From: Burkholderiaceae bacterium
GTDB lineage: Bacteria > Pseudomonadota > Gammaproteobacteria > Burkholderiales > Burkholderiaceae_F
Assembly: GCA_019236735.1 (NCBI GenBank)
Contig: JAFAIM010000058.1
Span: 1 to 42,545 of the forward strand
DNA: 42,545 nucleotides
Direction of reading: 5' to 3'
The notes below the pieces were generated by a model. That model did not search any database and was not told the origin of the DNA. It saw only the letters and a list, made by a program, of their open reading frames with translations. A program made the translations under genes and the position numbers. Of this stretch, positions 1 through 9,681 are shown in pieces. Positions within the stretch are counted from its first letter, which is position 1, and every line of letters starts with the position of its first letter.

Positions 1-655
1 ACGGCTGCTGCAGGTGCTCGGCAGCCCACGCATCGAGCAGCACATTGCCCGGCCCGCAGTCGAAACCGGTCACCGCCTCCGCGCTCGCGGCCGGCGGAAG
101 CCCGGTCACGTTGGCGATTCCGCCGATATTGACGACCGCGCGCGGCGTGTCGCTGCGGAAAATTCCCGCGTGGAAAACCGGCAACAGCGGCGCCCCTTGC
201 CCACCGGCTGCGATATCGCGGCTGCGAAAATCGGCCACCACGTCGATGCTGGTGAGCTCGGCTACGGTTGCCGGCGCATTGAGCTGGATCGTGTAGCCCG
301 CATCCGGCCGATGGCGCACCGTCTGTCCGTGCACACCAATCGCGCGCACGCGCTCCGGCTCCAGCCCTGCGTCGAGCAGCAATTCCTGCACCGCTCCCGC
401 GTAGCAGCGCGCAAGGTGCTGCGCGGCGATCGAGCTGCGGTGCAGCTCGTCAAAGCCGCTCTCGGAGAGCTGCAGCAACTCGTTGCGCAGATCGTCCGCG
501 AGCGCCAGGCGCGCGGCCGCGACCAGGCGAGGCTGCGATCCGGAAAGATCCGCCAGCACCGCGTCTACGCCATCCAGGCTGGTGCCGGTCATCACCCCGA
601 TGTACAGCTCGGACCGCTGCAACGACTCGCCTTTCGCCGCGCTCGAAAAGCCCAT
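1..655 (-). CDS. anmK: Anhydro-N-acetylmuramic acid kinase, 3' part outside window
   Basis: The protein phosphorylates and opens 1,6-anhydro-N-acetylmuramic acid to MurNAc-6-phosphate in cytoplasmic cell-wall recycling. The reading frame from the ATG at 653-655 gives about 218 residues before the window edge. It shows the N-terminal family signature [13 protein letters not shown], then GVHGQTVRH, then [10 protein letters not shown] and the FDCGPGN segment, in the order expected for AnmK. Full-length members are about 370 residues, so the C-terminal 40 percent is missing only because the window ends. It is divergent from tyrS with about 64 bp between the start codons; this pairing is familiar in Burkholderiales. 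A Shine-Dalgarno sequence is not obvious. The identification is firm. Confidence 0.93.
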   Translation of the reverse strand, partial: MGFSSAAKGESLQRSELYIGVMTGTSLDGVDAVLADLSGSQPRLVAAARLALADDLRNELLQLSESGFDELHRSSIAAQHLARCYAGAVQELLLDAGLEPERVRAIGVHGQTVRHRPDAGYTIQLNAPATVAELTSIDVVADFRSRDIAAGGQGAPLLPVFHAGIFRSDTPRAVVNIGGIANVTGLPPAASAEAVTGFDCGPGNVLLDAWAAEHLQQP

Positions 656-719
656 TAGACTCCAAGCGGCGCGCCGGCGCATGCGCGCGCTCTCGAAACG
701 CGCCGATTATTTCTTCCGC

Positions 720-1976
720 ATGTCCAGGTCAACGCCCCCTCCACCGTCCACGACACCGGGCGATTCCGCCGCGATCGAGCACGCCCTCGCGGTCGTCCGC
801 CGCGGAAGCGAGGAGCTGCTGGTCGAATCCGAACTCGCCGACAAGCTGCGGCGCTCGCAGGCCACGAGCACGCCGCTGCGCTGCAAGTTCGGGTTGGATC
901 CGACCGCACCGGACATCCATCTGGGCCATACCGTCGTGCTGACCAAGCTGCGCCAGTTGCAGGACCTCGGCCACACCGTGATTTTCCTGATCGGTGATTT
1001 CACCTCGATGATCGGCGACCCCTCCGGACGAAACACGACGCGGCCGCCGCTGACGCGCGAGCAGATCGACGCCAACGCGCGCACCTACTTTGAGCAGGCC
1101 GGGTTGGTCCTCGACCGCGCGCGCACCGAGATCCGCTACAACTCCGAGTGGTCGACGCCGCTGGGGGCGGACGGAATGATCCGTCTGGCTTCGCAGTACA
1201 CGTTGGCGCGGCTGCTCGAGCGCGACGACTTCAGCCAGCGCTACCGCGACGGCCAGCCGATCGCGATGCACGAGCTTTTGTACCCTTTGATGCAGGGATA
1301 CGACTCGGTGGCGCTGCGCGCCGACCTGGAGCTCGGCGGCACCGACCAGAAATTCAACTTGCTGGTCGGGCGCGAGCTGCAGCGGCACTACGGTCAGGAG
1401 CCGCAGTGCATCCTGACGATGCCGCTGCTCGAGGGCCTCTACGGCGTCGAGAAGATGTCGAAGTCCAAGAACAATACCATCGGCATCACCGAGGCGCCGG
1501 CCGAGATGTTCGGCAAGGTGATGCGAATCTCCGATGACCTGATGTGGCGCTACTACGAGCTGGTGTCGTCGCGCACGCTGGCCGAGATCGAGGCGTTCAA
1601 GCGCGAGGTGGCTGCAGGCCGTAATCCGCGCGACATCAAGGTGCTGCTAGGTCAGGAGATCGTGACGCGCTTTCATTCAGCTCGCGCTGCCGAGGAGGCG
1701 CTGCGCGAGTTCGAAGCGCGCTTCCGCGAAGGCGAAGCGCCTGCCGATATGCCGCAGCTGAACCTTTCGCTGCAGGGCAAGCCGGGGCTAGCGGTTCCGG
1801 TGCTGCTGAAACTGGCTGGACTGGCGCCTTCGACCAGCGAGGCGATCCGCGCGATCGAGCAAGGCGGCGTTCGCGTCGATGGCGAGAGAGTGGACGATCG
1901 CGCGCTCGTGCTGCCGGCGGGAACGTATGTGCTGCAGCTGGGCAAACGCCGTTGGGCGCGAATTACCCTCAGCTGA
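720..1976 (+). CDS. tyrS: Tyrosyl-tRNA synthetase
   Basis: This class I aminoacyl-tRNA synthetase charges tRNA-Tyr. With the ATG at 720 the protein has 418 residues, normal for the proteobacterial type. The Rossmann catalytic core carries the HIGH-type motif HLGH at residues 67-70, the GGTDQKFN segment, and KMSKS at residues 245-249. A C-terminal S4-like RNA-binding domain ([17 protein letters not shown] region) ends the protein. An in-frame ATG at 681 would add 13 residues. I prefer 720 because the extension resembles nothing in the family. Neither start has a good ribosome-binding site. The frame stays open further upstream, but that part only mirrors the antisense anmK gene. Confidence 0.95.
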   Translation: MSRSTPPPPSTTPGDSAAIEHALAVVRRGSEELLVESELADKLRRSQATSTPLRCKFGLDPTAPDIHLGHTVVLTKLRQLQDLGHTVIFLIGDFTSMIGDPSGRNTTRPPLTREQIDANARTYFEQAGLVLDRARTEIRYNSEWSTPLGADGMIRLASQYTLARLLERDDFSQRYRDGQPIAMHELLYPLMQGYDSVALRADLELGGTDQKFNLLVGRELQRHYGQEPQCILTMPLLEGLYGVEKMSKSKNNTIGITEAPAEMFGKVMRISDDLMWRYYELVSSRTLAEIEAFKREVAAGRNPRDIKVLLGQEIVTRFHSARAAEEALREFEARFREGEAPADMPQLNLSLQGKPGLAVPVLLKLAGLAPSTSEAIRAIEQGGVRVDGERVDDRALVLPAGTYVLQLGKRRWARITLS

Positions 1977-2011
1977 GCCGGCCCTGCGGACGCCGGCGGC
2001 TGTTTCGTGCC

Positions 2012-2848
2012 TCAGCGAAACAACAATTCGAACAGATCGCCTTCGGTGCCGAATTCCAGCTGCACCGACAGCCCTGAATGGCGCTGCGGCTGCAGCGTAC
2101 CGTTCGACGCCTCCGCGCCGCCGAAGCGCAGGTCGTTGTACTTGACGAGCAGTCGCTGGTGCCACTCCGCAAAGGTTCGGTTGTCCAGGTACAGCTCGAA
2201 GGATGTCGGCACCGCGGTCGGGCCGAGCACGTCCTGGCGCTCTACCTGCCAGGCGCCGACCGTATGGCCGATGCTCGCATCGACGCCGAATACGATCTGA
2301 GGCGTCAGCGTCAACTGGCCCAGCACGCCGATCTCGGCGGTGAAGTCGGCATAGCCCCCCGTACTTGCGAGGCCAGAGGAGTTACGCAGCGCGGCGTGCT
2401 GCCCGAGGCCGACGAACGGCGTCAATGCGAACCGGCGCTTTGCGCCGAACTCCTGCATGTACCCCAGGCGCAAGCGCATCGACTCGGATTCCGTATTGAA
2501 AGGCCCGCTGTTGTTCTTACTCGCCGCGCCGGTCTCGGGATCGAGCAAGTCTCCTCCGAAATCGACCTGGCTCAGGCCGAACGACACTTCGGCTCTTGTA
2601 TAAAAGTTCGGACGCCCGAACAGTTTTCGCATGCGCGTATTCGCGTAGCCGAGGTCGAGTTGCGGTCCCGACAGTTCGTTCGGAATCAGACTCTTCGAGG
2701 TGTCGATCGACTGGAAGCGCTCGCGCAGATAGGTGAGGCCCAATATCAGCGACTCTTGTGTGTTGGCCTGCCGGATCAGTTCATCGGCACGAGACGCCTG
2801 CGGCCAACAAAGGCAGGCGAGTAGCAAGGAAGCGAGCAGTCGGGCCAT
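2012..2848 (-). CDS. Putative outer-membrane beta-barrel protein
   Basis: The 278-residue product begins with a Sec-type signal peptide (MARLLASLLLACLCWPQASRA, cleavage likely near residue 21). The rest alternates polar and hydrophobic or aromatic residues as in a transmembrane beta-barrel, for example LDLGYANTRMRKLFG, FYTRAEVSFGLSQV and LTPQIVFGVDASIG. It ends in an aromatic-plus-charged residue (LLFR), not the usual terminal Phe. I do not recognise a named family. The ATG at 2848 is chosen over a TTG two codons upstream. It is divergent from another outer-membrane protein gene, with 68 bp between the starts, so the two may share a control region. Function is unknown; outer-membrane location is inferred from composition. 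Confidence 0.7.
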   Translation of the reverse strand: MARLLASLLLACLCWPQASRADELIRQANTQESLILGLTYLRERFQSIDTSKSLIPNELSGPQLDLGYANTRMRKLFGRPNFYTRAEVSFGLSQVDFGGDLLDPETGAASKNNSGPFNTESESMRLRLGYMQEFGAKRRFALTPFVGLGQHAALRNSSGLASTGGYADFTAEIGVLGQLTLTPQIVFGVDASIGHTVGAWQVERQDVLGPTAVPTSFELYLDNRTFAEWHQRLLVKYNDLRFGGAEASNGTLQPQRHSGLSVQLEFGTEGDLFELLFR

Positions 2849-2916
2849 CGGCAAGCGTCCGAGTGTCGCTTATAGTCGCATCGGGCGCGCACGCCAATCC
2901 AAGGGTCGCAGGGGAC

Positions 2917-3609
2917 ATGGATATCGCTGCGAAAGGGGTGCCTTCCAGCTGCTGCTGTCACGCGCTGGTCGCCGCCGCGCTGTCGATGGCGACGACTTGC
3001 GCTTGGGGCCAAGCGGTGGCCGTGAAGGGCGGTACGTACGGAGCAGGAGTCGAGCTCGAATACGGTCTGGGCAGCCGCTTCGGTGCACGGCTCCAACTCG
3101 ACGGCGGAACGACCTCGCACAGCCTGAACAAGACGAGCATCGATTACGACGGACACTTTCGATTCGAGAACGCGCTGGCGCTGGCCGACTGGCATCCATT
3201 TGCCGGCAGCTGGCGTATGTCGGCTGGGTTTGTCTACAACGACAACCGGATCGACCTGACGGCCAAACCGACCAATGGCAGCTTCACGATCAACGGCAAC
3301 ACCTACCCCGCCGCCTCGGTCGGGTCGCTGCATGGCACGTTGGACTTCAACAAGGTCTCCCCTTACCTGGGCACCGGATGGGGCATTTCGCCAAGCGGCA
3401 AGGGGTTTTTCGGTTCGGTCGATCTGGGTGTGTTCTGGCAGCCGCAGAACGTGTCCCTCACCGGCGTCTGTGGGGCGCCGATCCTGAGCACGCCCACGTG
3501 CAACCAGCTGCAAATCGACGTTGCCGCAGAACAGGCGAGCCTGCAGGAGCAGACCCGCGCTTTTCGCTGGTGGCCGTTGCTGCAGTTGGGCTTCGGCTGG
3601 CGCTTCTAG
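2917..3609 (+). CDS. Putative outer-membrane barrel protein (conserved exported type)
   Basis: The product has 230 residues. A signal peptide (VAAALSMATTCAWGQA) is followed by amphipathic strands rich in Gly and aromatic residues: YGAGVELEYGLGSRFGARL, YLGTGWGI, GFFGSVDLGVFWQP, and the C-terminal strand ending GFGWRF with a terminal Phe, the BAM recognition signature of outer-membrane barrels. The central segment (MSAGFVYNDNR, INGNTYPAASVG, PYLGTGWG) resembles a conserved exported protein of Burkholderia-type genomes for which I know no tested function. The ATG at 2917 is preceded by a purine-rich GCAGGGGAC. It converges with the RND permease gene; a perfect hairpin separates the two stops. 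Confidence 0.7.
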   Translation: MDIAAKGVPSSCCCHALVAAALSMATTCAWGQAVAVKGGTYGAGVELEYGLGSRFGARLQLDGGTTSHSLNKTSIDYDGHFRFENALALADWHPFAGSWRMSAGFVYNDNRIDLTAKPTNGSFTINGNTYPAASVGSLHGTLDFNKVSPYLGTGWGISPSGKGFFGSVDLGVFWQPQNVSLTGVCGAPILSTPTCNQLQIDVAAEQASLQEQTRAFRWWPLLQLGFGWRF

Positions 3610-3620
3610 CCGCTGCAGTA

Positions 3621-3644
3621 GCCGGAGCATCCGTATGCTCCGGC
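3621..3644. terminator. Bidirectional hairpin between convergent genes
   Basis: GCCGGAGCAT and ATGCTCCGGC form a perfect 10-bp stem around a CCGT loop, 11 bp after the outer-membrane protein stop and 10 bp after the RND permease stop. There is no T-tract on either side, so it may act as a weak terminator or protect the 3' ends. Confidence 0.6.
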
Positions 3645-3654
3645 GGCTTGCCTC

Positions 3655-6600
3655 TCAGGCAATCGCTTCGGCCGGCTGGCCGCTGCCCGCTTGCTGCGGA
3701 TCGTGCCGCGCGTGCTTGCCGGAAAGAAACGCGTACATCGCCGGCACGACGAACAGCGTAAACAGCGTCCCGATCCCCATTCCCGTGAAAATCACCAGCC
3801 CCATCGCGCGGCGGCCCGAGGCCCCCGCGCCGGAAGCGATGACCAGCGGAACGACTCCGAGCACCATCGCCGCGGTCGTCATCAGGATCGGACGTAGCCG
3901 CACGCCGGCGGCTTCGACGACGGCCTCGATCTTCCGCTTCCCCTGTTCGCGCAGCCCGTTGGCGAATTGCACGATCAAAATTCCATGTTTGCTGATCAGC
4001 CCCATCAATGTGACCAGGCCGACCTGCGTGTAGATGTTCAGCGTCGAGACCTGCGCGTACGCGTTCAGCGCGGAAATGTGGAACCCGTACAGCAGAATCC
4101 CGTTCAACGACGTGATCAGCCACATCGTGAACAGGGCGCCGAACAGTGCCATCGGCACCGACACCAGGATCACCACCGGGTCGCGGAAGCTCTCGAACAG
4201 GGCAGCGAGCGCCAGGAACACGATGATCAGCGCGAACAGCAGCGTGATCGCGAAACCGCCGGATTCCTGCACGAACTGCCGGGTGCCGCCGGAGTAGTCG
4301 ATCTGGTACTGATCCGAGGCTGCCGCGCGCGTGGCCTCACGCAAGAATGCGAGCACCTGGTCCTGAGACACGGTCGGAGCGTATACGCCGCCGATCGTCA
4401 CCGAGTTGAGCTGCTGGAAGTGCGCGATCGTCTCGGGCACCGTCTGGCTTTCTAAGCGGCCGACGGTGCGTACCGGCACTACCGCGTCGCCCGGTGTGCG
4501 GATGTAGTAGTCGAGCACCTGCGACGGGTTGAGTCGGTCCGTCTGCAGCACCTGCGGGATCACCTTGTAGGAGCGCCCCGAAATCGAGAAATAGTTGACG
4601 TATCCGCCGCCGAGAGCGCTCGTCAGGGCGCCGGCGACGTCCTGCTGATTCAGCCCGAGCAGCGCGATCATGTCGCGGTCGACCGCTAAGGTCGATTGCG
4701 GCTTGTCGATCTTCAGATCGCTGTCGATGTAAAAGAACATTCCGCTCTTGCGCGCCTTGTCGACCACTGTGCGCGCCACCTCATTGAGCCGATCGAACGG
4801 CTCGGTCGTCTTGATGACGAACTGCAGCGGCAGGCCGGACGTCCCCGGCAGCGGCGGGAACTGGAACGCCGCCACCTGCGCCCCGGCGACCGAGCTCCAC
4901 TCGCGCTGCAGTTGCTGCTGAATCTCACCCGCGCTGCGTGTTCGCTGGTTCCAGGGCTTGAACATCACTCCGCCGAAGCCTTGGTTGATGGTCGGGTTGC
5001 CGCTGATCTGGAACATCTGGTAGTACTCGGGCAGCCGGCGCGAGATGTCGAATACCTGCTTCGAATAGCTCAGCATTTGCGCGGCGGTCGCGTCTGGAGC
5101 GCCGATGATCTGGTTCAGAACGATCCCCTGGTCCTCCTGTGGAGCCAGCTCCGACTTGGCCGTCGAGTACAGGTACATCACAGCGCCGAGCAGCAGCAGC
5201 CCCATCACAACCGGCACCTGCCAGGTGGCCAGCATCGAGCCGAGCAAGCGCACGTAGCCGCGGTGCACCCGGTCGAATTGGTGGTCGAGGAACGCTGCGA
5301 AGCGACTCTCACCCATGCTCGCGCCGAACAGGCGAGAGCACATCATCGGCGACAGCGTCAGCGCGATGATCCCGGACACGGTCACAGCTCCGGCCAGCGA
5401 GAAGGCGAACTCGGTAAAAAGGGCTCCGGTCAAGCCGCCCTGGAAGCCGATCGGCACGTACACGGCGACCAGCACGACGGTCATCGCGACAATCGGCCCG
5501 CCCAGCTCGCGCGCCGCGATCAACGCCGATTCGAGTGCGCCGCGACCTTCCTTCAGGTGCCGGTCGACGTTCTCCACCACAATAATGGCGTCGTCCACCA
5601 CCAACCCGATCGACAGAACCAGCGCAAGCAAGGTGAGCAAGTTGATCGAGTAGCCGAGCGCGAGCATTACGAAAAAGGTTCCGATCAGCGACAGCGGCAT
5701 CGCCACGACCGGGATCACCACCGCGCGCAGGCGCCCGAGGAACACGAAGATCACCGCCGTCACGATCAGCAGCGCCTCGACCAGCGTCTTGACCACTTCG
5801 TCGATCGATGCGTTGACGAACTCGGTGGCGTCATACGCGATCTTGCCGTTCAGCCCCGCCGGCAGCTTCTGCTGGATCGCCGGGAACGCCTGGTGCACCC
5901 GGCGCGCCACGTCGAGCAAATTGGCCTCCGGCGCAACCTTGACGCCGATGAACAGCGAGGCCTGCCCGCCGAACGCGACGTTGAAGTCGTAGTTTTCGGC
6001 GCCGAGCGTCACGTTGGCGACGTCGCGCAGGCGGACAATGGCGCCGTTGCGCTGCGCCACGACCAGGTTGCGGAACTCGTCGACGCTATGCAAATCGGTT
6101 CCGGCGCGCAGGTCGACGCTGACCGCCTGCCCCTTGCTGCTGCCCAGCGCCGCCAGGTAGTTGTTGGACGCGAGCGCGGCAGACACGTCGGCCGCAGTGA
6201 CACCGTGTGCCGCCATCCGGTCCGAGTCGAGCCACGCGCGCAGCGCGAAAAGGCGCGCACCGAGGATTTCGGCGTTCTTCACGCCCTCGATCGAATCGAG
6301 CTGGGGCTTGACGACGCGGTACAAATAGTCGGTGATGTCGTTCGACGGCATCACGCCGCTGTAGAAGCCCAGGTACATCGAATCGATCTGCTGGCCGATC
6401 TGAACCGATAGCACCGGCTGCTGCGCCTGCGGCGGCAGCTGGTTGCGCACCGAATTGACCTGGGTCGTGATGTCGGTCAGCGCACGGTTGGAGTCGTAGT
6501 TCAGGCGCAGCGTGGCGGTGATCACCGACTGACCCGTAATGCTGTTCGACGACAGGTAGTCGATCCCCTGCGCTTGCGCGATCGCGGCTTCCAGCGGCTG

Positions 6601-6795
6601 CGTGATGAAGCCGGCAACAGTGGCGGCGTCGGCGCCGTAATACGTGGTACCGACCGTCACGATGGCGTTCTGCGTCTGCGGGTACTGGTTGATCGGCAAA
6701 CCGGCGAGCGCGCGCAGACCCAGCACGAGGATCAGCAGGCTCACCACCGCCGCCAGCACCGGGCGGTGGATAAAAAGGTCGGTGAAGTTCTTCAC
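3655..6795 (-). CDS. RND multidrug efflux permease (HAE-1 family)
   Basis: This is the inner-membrane proton-driven pump of a tripartite drug exporter. The 1046 residues have the classic layout: an N-terminal transmembrane helix (HRPVLAAVVSLLILVLGLRAL), a large periplasmic porter domain, a helical bundle with the proton-relay signature GLVVDDAIIVVEN in TM4 (about residues 395-407), then the mirrored second half ending near GLISKHGILIVQFANGLRE and the final helices. The start is a GTG whose last bases overlap the stop of the membrane-fusion gene (GTGA), so translation is probably coupled. It is the third gene of an operon with the two genes that follow here. Substrates cannot be predicted. Its position within the HAE-1 family (MexF-, MexI- or MdtB-like) is not settled by eye. 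Confidence 0.93.
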   Translation of the reverse strand: MKNFTDLFIHRPVLAAVVSLLILVLGLRALAGLPINQYPQTQNAIVTVGTTYYGADAATVAGFITQPLEAAIAQAQGIDYLSSNSITGQSVITATLRLNYDSNRALTDITTQVNSVRNQLPPQAQQPVLSVQIGQQIDSMYLGFYSGVMPSNDITDYLYRVVKPQLDSIEGVKNAEILGARLFALRAWLDSDRMAAHGVTAADVSAALASNNYLAALGSSKGQAVSVDLRAGTDLHSVDEFRNLVVAQRNGAIVRLRDVANVTLGAENYDFNVAFGGQASLFIGVKVAPEANLLDVARRVHQAFPAIQQKLPAGLNGKIAYDATEFVNASIDEVVKTLVEALLIVTAVIFVFLGRLRAVVIPVVAMPLSLIGTFFVMLALGYSINLLTLLALVLSIGLVVDDAIIVVENVDRHLKEGRGALESALIAARELGGPIVAMTVVLVAVYVPIGFQGGLTGALFTEFAFSLAGAVTVSGIIALTLSPMMCSRLFGASMGESRFAAFLDHQFDRVHRGYVRLLGSMLATWQVPVVMGLLLLGAVMYLYSTAKSELAPQEDQGIVLNQIIGAPDATAAQMLSYSKQVFDISRRLPEYYQMFQISGNPTINQGFGGVMFKPWNQRTRSAGEIQQQLQREWSSVAGAQVAAFQFPPLPGTSGLPLQFVIKTTEPFDRLNEVARTVVDKARKSGMFFYIDSDLKIDKPQSTLAVDRDMIALLGLNQQDVAGALTSALGGGYVNYFSISGRSYKVIPQVLQTDRLNPSQVLDYYIRTPGDAVVPVRTVGRLESQTVPETIAHFQQLNSVTIGGVYAPTVSQDQVLAFLREATRAAASDQYQIDYSGGTRQFVQESGGFAITLLFALIIVFLALAALFESFRDPVVILVSVPMALFGALFTMWLITSLNGILLYGFHISALNAYAQVSTLNIYTQVGLVTLMGLISKHGILIVQFANGLREQGKRKIEAVVEAAGVRLRPILMTTAAMVLGVVPLVIASGAGASGRRAMGLVIFTGMGIGTLFTLFVVPAMYAFLSGKHARHDPQQAGSGQPAEAIA

Positions 6796-7958
6796 TGTTC
6801 CTGTGGCTTCGGGTTCGGGTTGTTCGGCGGCTGCACCGTGTTGTTTACGATCAGCGGCGTTCCGTTCGTCAGCTTCATCTGGCCGCTGGTGACGACGGTT
6901 GCGCCCTCGTCCACACCCTTGACGATCGCCACCTGGTCGCCGCGCGTCGGGCCGAGCGTCACGAACACCTGCGTGGCGGCAAGAGCGCCGGCCTTGCCGC
7001 CCTGCACCGGCTGCGCCAGGAACACGGTGGTGCCGTACGGGTTGTAGGTCACCGCTGCCTGCGGCAGCGTGATGTAGCGCTCCTTGCCGCCAGTCTGCAA
7101 CGTCGCCTTGGCGTACATGCCGGGAAGTAGCGCGCGGTCGCGATTGGCGACCGTTGCCTCTACCTGGATGTTGCGGGTCGAAGAATCGATCGTCGAGTTG
7201 ATGGCTGTGACCTTGCCCTCGAATTCGCGTCCCGGCCAGGCGTTGCTCGTCACGGTGACCGCGCTGTTGCGAGCGATCCGTGAGATCTGCTCCTGCGGAA
7301 CGTAGAAATCGGCGTAGATCGGATCGATCGCCTGCAGCGCGACGATCTTGTCGCCAGCGTTCAAATACTGCCCCGGTGCCACCGTGCTGATTCCCAGTTT
7401 CCCTGCGAACGGTGCGCGGATCGTCTTCTTGTCGAGCGTGGCCTGCGCCTGCGCCTGCTGCGCAGTCTTGGAACGCAGGTCGGACTCGTCAGAGTCGATC
7501 GTCGCTTGGCTGACCGCCTGCACCGTCAGCTGCTCGCGGTCGCGTGCGAGTGTGATTGTGGCAAGGTCGACCGCCGCCTTCAGCGACTCCAACTGTGCGC
7601 GCTCCACGTCCGATCGCAGCTCGACCAGCACGGCGCCGGTCGCGACCTCGCTGCCCGAGGAGAATTTCACCTTGTCGACCTGGCCGGCAATCTCCGTGCT
7701 CACGTCCACGCCGCGAATCGCGCGCAACGTGGCGACAGCACCCAGGCCGCCCTGCCACTCCTCGGCGTGCGCCGTCATCGTCGACACGGTCGCAGGCGGC
7801 AGGCCGCCCTTGCCCATATTCGCCTTCATCTGCGCGGTCGAGAACAGATTGAAACCGACCACGAAGGCGATCACCGGAACGACGACGAACAGCATGATCA
7901 CCATCCGCAAGAGCAGCGAGGGCTTGCGGTCTTCATCCGGATTCATTGGCTCGCTCAT
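6792..7958 (-). CDS. RND efflux periplasmic adaptor (membrane-fusion protein)
   Basis: The 388-residue HlyD/AcrA-type adaptor bridges the RND pump and the outer-membrane channel. It has a short cytoplasmic start (MSEPMNPDEDRK) and one membrane anchor (MVIMLFVVVPVIAFVVGF). The lipoyl half-motif (VSTEIAGQVDKVKFSSGSEV), the alpha-hairpin (LESLKAAVDLATITLARDRE region) and the second lipoyl half (KKTIRAPFAGKLGIS) follow, then beta-barrel and membrane-proximal domains. The ATG at 7958 is chosen because the anchor then lies close to the N-terminus. An upstream start at 8030 would add 24 uncharacteristic residues that overlap the preceding gene. It lies 29 bp after the outer-membrane lipoprotein gene and overlaps the permease by 4 bp. 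Confidence 0.92.
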   Translation of the reverse strand: MSEPMNPDEDRKPSLLLRMVIMLFVVVPVIAFVVGFNLFSTAQMKANMGKGGLPPATVSTMTAHAEEWQGGLGAVATLRAIRGVDVSTEIAGQVDKVKFSSGSEVATGAVLVELRSDVERAQLESLKAAVDLATITLARDREQLTVQAVSQATIDSDESDLRSKTAQQAQAQATLDKKTIRAPFAGKLGISTVAPGQYLNAGDKIVALQAIDPIYADFYVPQEQISRIARNSAVTVTSNAWPGREFEGKVTAINSTIDSSTRNIQVEATVANRDRALLPGMYAKATLQTGGKERYITLPQAAVTYNPYGTTVFLAQPVQGGKAGALAATQVFVTLGPTRGDQVAIVKGVDEGATVVTSGQMKLTNGTPLIVNNTVQPPNNPNPKPQEQ

Positions 7959-7987
7959 ATTCCCGTCGGTCCCATCGGTTGGTCCAG

Positions 7988-9463
7988 TCAGTTGCTGCCG
8001 TCCGTCGGCTTTGCGTGCGAATCGTTCCACCAGCCGCCGCCGAGCGCGCCGAACAGAGCGACCGTATCGGCAAAGCGGTCGGCTTGGGCTTGCACGACCG
8101 CGATTCGCGTCTGCTGCAGCTGCTGCTGCGTGTTCAGCAATGTGATGTAGTTCACCGCCCCGACGTTGAACTGACGCGAGGCCATCTCGAACGCCTCACG
8201 CGCCTGGCGTTGCGCCTCCGCTTGCGCCTGCAGCGCGACCGCGTCTGCCTCCAACGCCCGCAGCGCGTCGGCGACGCTGGCAAACGCTGCCAGAACGGTC
8301 TGGCGGTAGTTGGCTGCCGCCGCGTCGAATGCGGCGATCGCTTCGCGCCGGTTGGCCTGCAGTTGGCCGCCGCTGAAAATCGGCGCGAGCAGGCTCGGGC
8401 CGATTCCCCAGACGGTCGCATCGTGCTTGAACAAGCTGCCGGGGGTCAAAGCCTGTGTTCCCACGTTTCCCGATAGCGTGATCTGCGGATACAGCGCCGC
8501 GGTCGCCACGCCGATCCGGGCGCTGGCAGCGTGCAGCAAGGCCTCGGCCGACAGGATGTCGGGCCGCTGCCGCACCAGGTCGGACGGCACGCTGACGGGC
8601 AGCTGCAACGGCAGCTGCAGCCCCTCGAGCTCGAAGGACGGCAGCCCGGCCCCTTCGGGGGGTTGGCCGGCATACAAGGCGAGCTGATGTCGCACTTGCG
8701 CAAGCTGACGCTGCAGACCCGGCAGCAGCGCGCGGGTTTGCGCCAGCGCCGTGCGCTGCGCCAGCACATCGGAGCGCGTGACCGCTCCCACATTGAAGCG
8801 CACCTCGACGATCCGCAACTCGTCTTGCTGCAGCTTCTCGATCTCTTCGTTGGCCTGGATCTGCGCCCGCAGCGATGCCTCGCGAATCGCGGTGGTCGCC
8901 AGGTTCGAGGTCAGTGCGAGGTAGGTCGCCTGCAGCTGGAAGTCGGCGCTGTCGACCTGCGCCTGCAGCGCTTCGAGCTGGCGCCGGATGCTGCCGAACA
9001 AGTCCAGCGGGTACGACACGTTGACCGACGCGTTGTACAGCGTGAAAACGCTGGTGCCGTTTTGGCCAAACTGCGCTCCGGCGAACTGCTCGCGTTGCAC
9101 GCTCGCCTGGCCGTCGACAGCGGGCCAGGTCGCCCCGCGCTCGGCTGCCAGCTCCTCGCGCGCCTGCCGCAGCGTGGCCTGCGCGGAAGCGACGGTCGGG
9201 CTGTCCTTTAATGCCTGCTCGATCAGGCGGTCGAGCGCCTCAGAGCGAAACAAGGCCCACCACTGGCGTTGCAAGGCCGAGCCCACCTGGAATTCCTGCG
9301 GGCTTCCGTGGTCGACCTGAGCGCCGGCGGTCTGCGCGGGCAGAGCGTCGCCGGTATACCCGGCAATCTGCGGCGCCGCTGGGCGCTGGAAGTCGGGCCC
9401 GACCGCGCACGCGGCCAGCGCGGCCGTGGCGAGGGCACCCCATATGAGCGGGCGTTCCAACAT
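7988..9463 (-). CDS. RND efflux outer-membrane lipoprotein (NodT/OprM type)
   Basis: This is the trimeric outer-membrane channel of the efflux system. Starting at the ATG at 9463, the 491-residue product has a lipoprotein signal peptide with the lipobox LAAC, giving Cys18 as the acylated residue, then the family's [11 protein letters not shown] opening. Two outer-membrane-efflux repeats follow, with long coiled helices ([36 protein letters not shown] region; [18 protein letters not shown]). A TTG at 9514 would put 17 residues ahead of the lipobox and would contain the likely -10 box, so 9463 is preferred. It is the first gene of the outer-membrane factor, adaptor, permease operon. No regulator gene adjoins it. 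Confidence 0.92.
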   Translation of the reverse strand: MLERPLIWGALATAALAACAVGPDFQRPAAPQIAGYTGDALPAQTAGAQVDHGSPQEFQVGSALQRQWWALFRSEALDRLIEQALKDSPTVASAQATLRQAREELAAERGATWPAVDGQASVQREQFAGAQFGQNGTSVFTLYNASVNVSYPLDLFGSIRRQLEALQAQVDSADFQLQATYLALTSNLATTAIREASLRAQIQANEEIEKLQQDELRIVEVRFNVGAVTRSDVLAQRTALAQTRALLPGLQRQLAQVRHQLALYAGQPPEGAGLPSFELEGLQLPLQLPVSVPSDLVRQRPDILSAEALLHAASARIGVATAALYPQITLSGNVGTQALTPGSLFKHDATVWGIGPSLLAPIFSGGQLQANRREAIAAFDAAAANYRQTVLAAFASVADALRALEADAVALQAQAEAQRQAREAFEMASRQFNVGAVNYITLLNTQQQLQQTRIAVVQAQADRFADTVALFGALGGGWWNDSHAKPTDGSN

Positions 9464-9492
9464 CCTGTCGAGACTCTCCAAAAAGGGCTGCG

Positions 9493-9498
9493 ATTGTA
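9493..9498 (-). promoter_or_regulatory. Candidate -10 element of the RND operon
   Basis: The minus strand reads TACAAT here, 29 nt before the ATG of the outer-membrane lipoprotein gene. No convincing -35 lies 16-18 bp upstream, so this is a sequence match only. Confidence 0.35.
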
Positions 9499-9668
9499 TC
9501 GGTGTGCGATCCAATCCGTCCGCACATCCCCGCGCTCGGGCAGGTTTTCAGCAGCGCAATCGATCGTGGCATGCGTGCGTTCGCTCGCCAGCCAATTTGC
9601 GACGAAACGTCGATTCGGGCGCACGAGCCGTGCCCGGCGCCGGTAAAGCGGGGTTCAGGGGCCGACCG

Positions 9669-9674
9669 TACAAT
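9669..9674 (+). promoter_or_regulatory. Candidate -10 element of dtd
   Basis: TACAAT ends 7 nt before the dtd ATG at 9682. If used, transcription would start at or next to the start codon and give a leaderless mRNA. No good -35 and no Shine-Dalgarno sequence are visible. Confidence 0.4.
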
Positions 9675-9681
9675 GTCCGCG

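Noticed and set aside
483..719. Upstream extension of tyrS
   Set aside because: The extension lies antisense to anmK and does not match the family N-terminus.
4696..6411. 570-codon plus-strand frame opposite the RND permease
   Set aside because: It is Asp/His/Arg/Gln-rich low-complexity translation, as expected for the complement of a membrane protein gene.
9600..9625. CGACG-AAA-CGTCG palindrome in the dtd/RND divergent region as a repressor site
   Set aside because: Five-base arms are expected by chance in this GC-rich DNA and it does not overlap the candidate -10 boxes.
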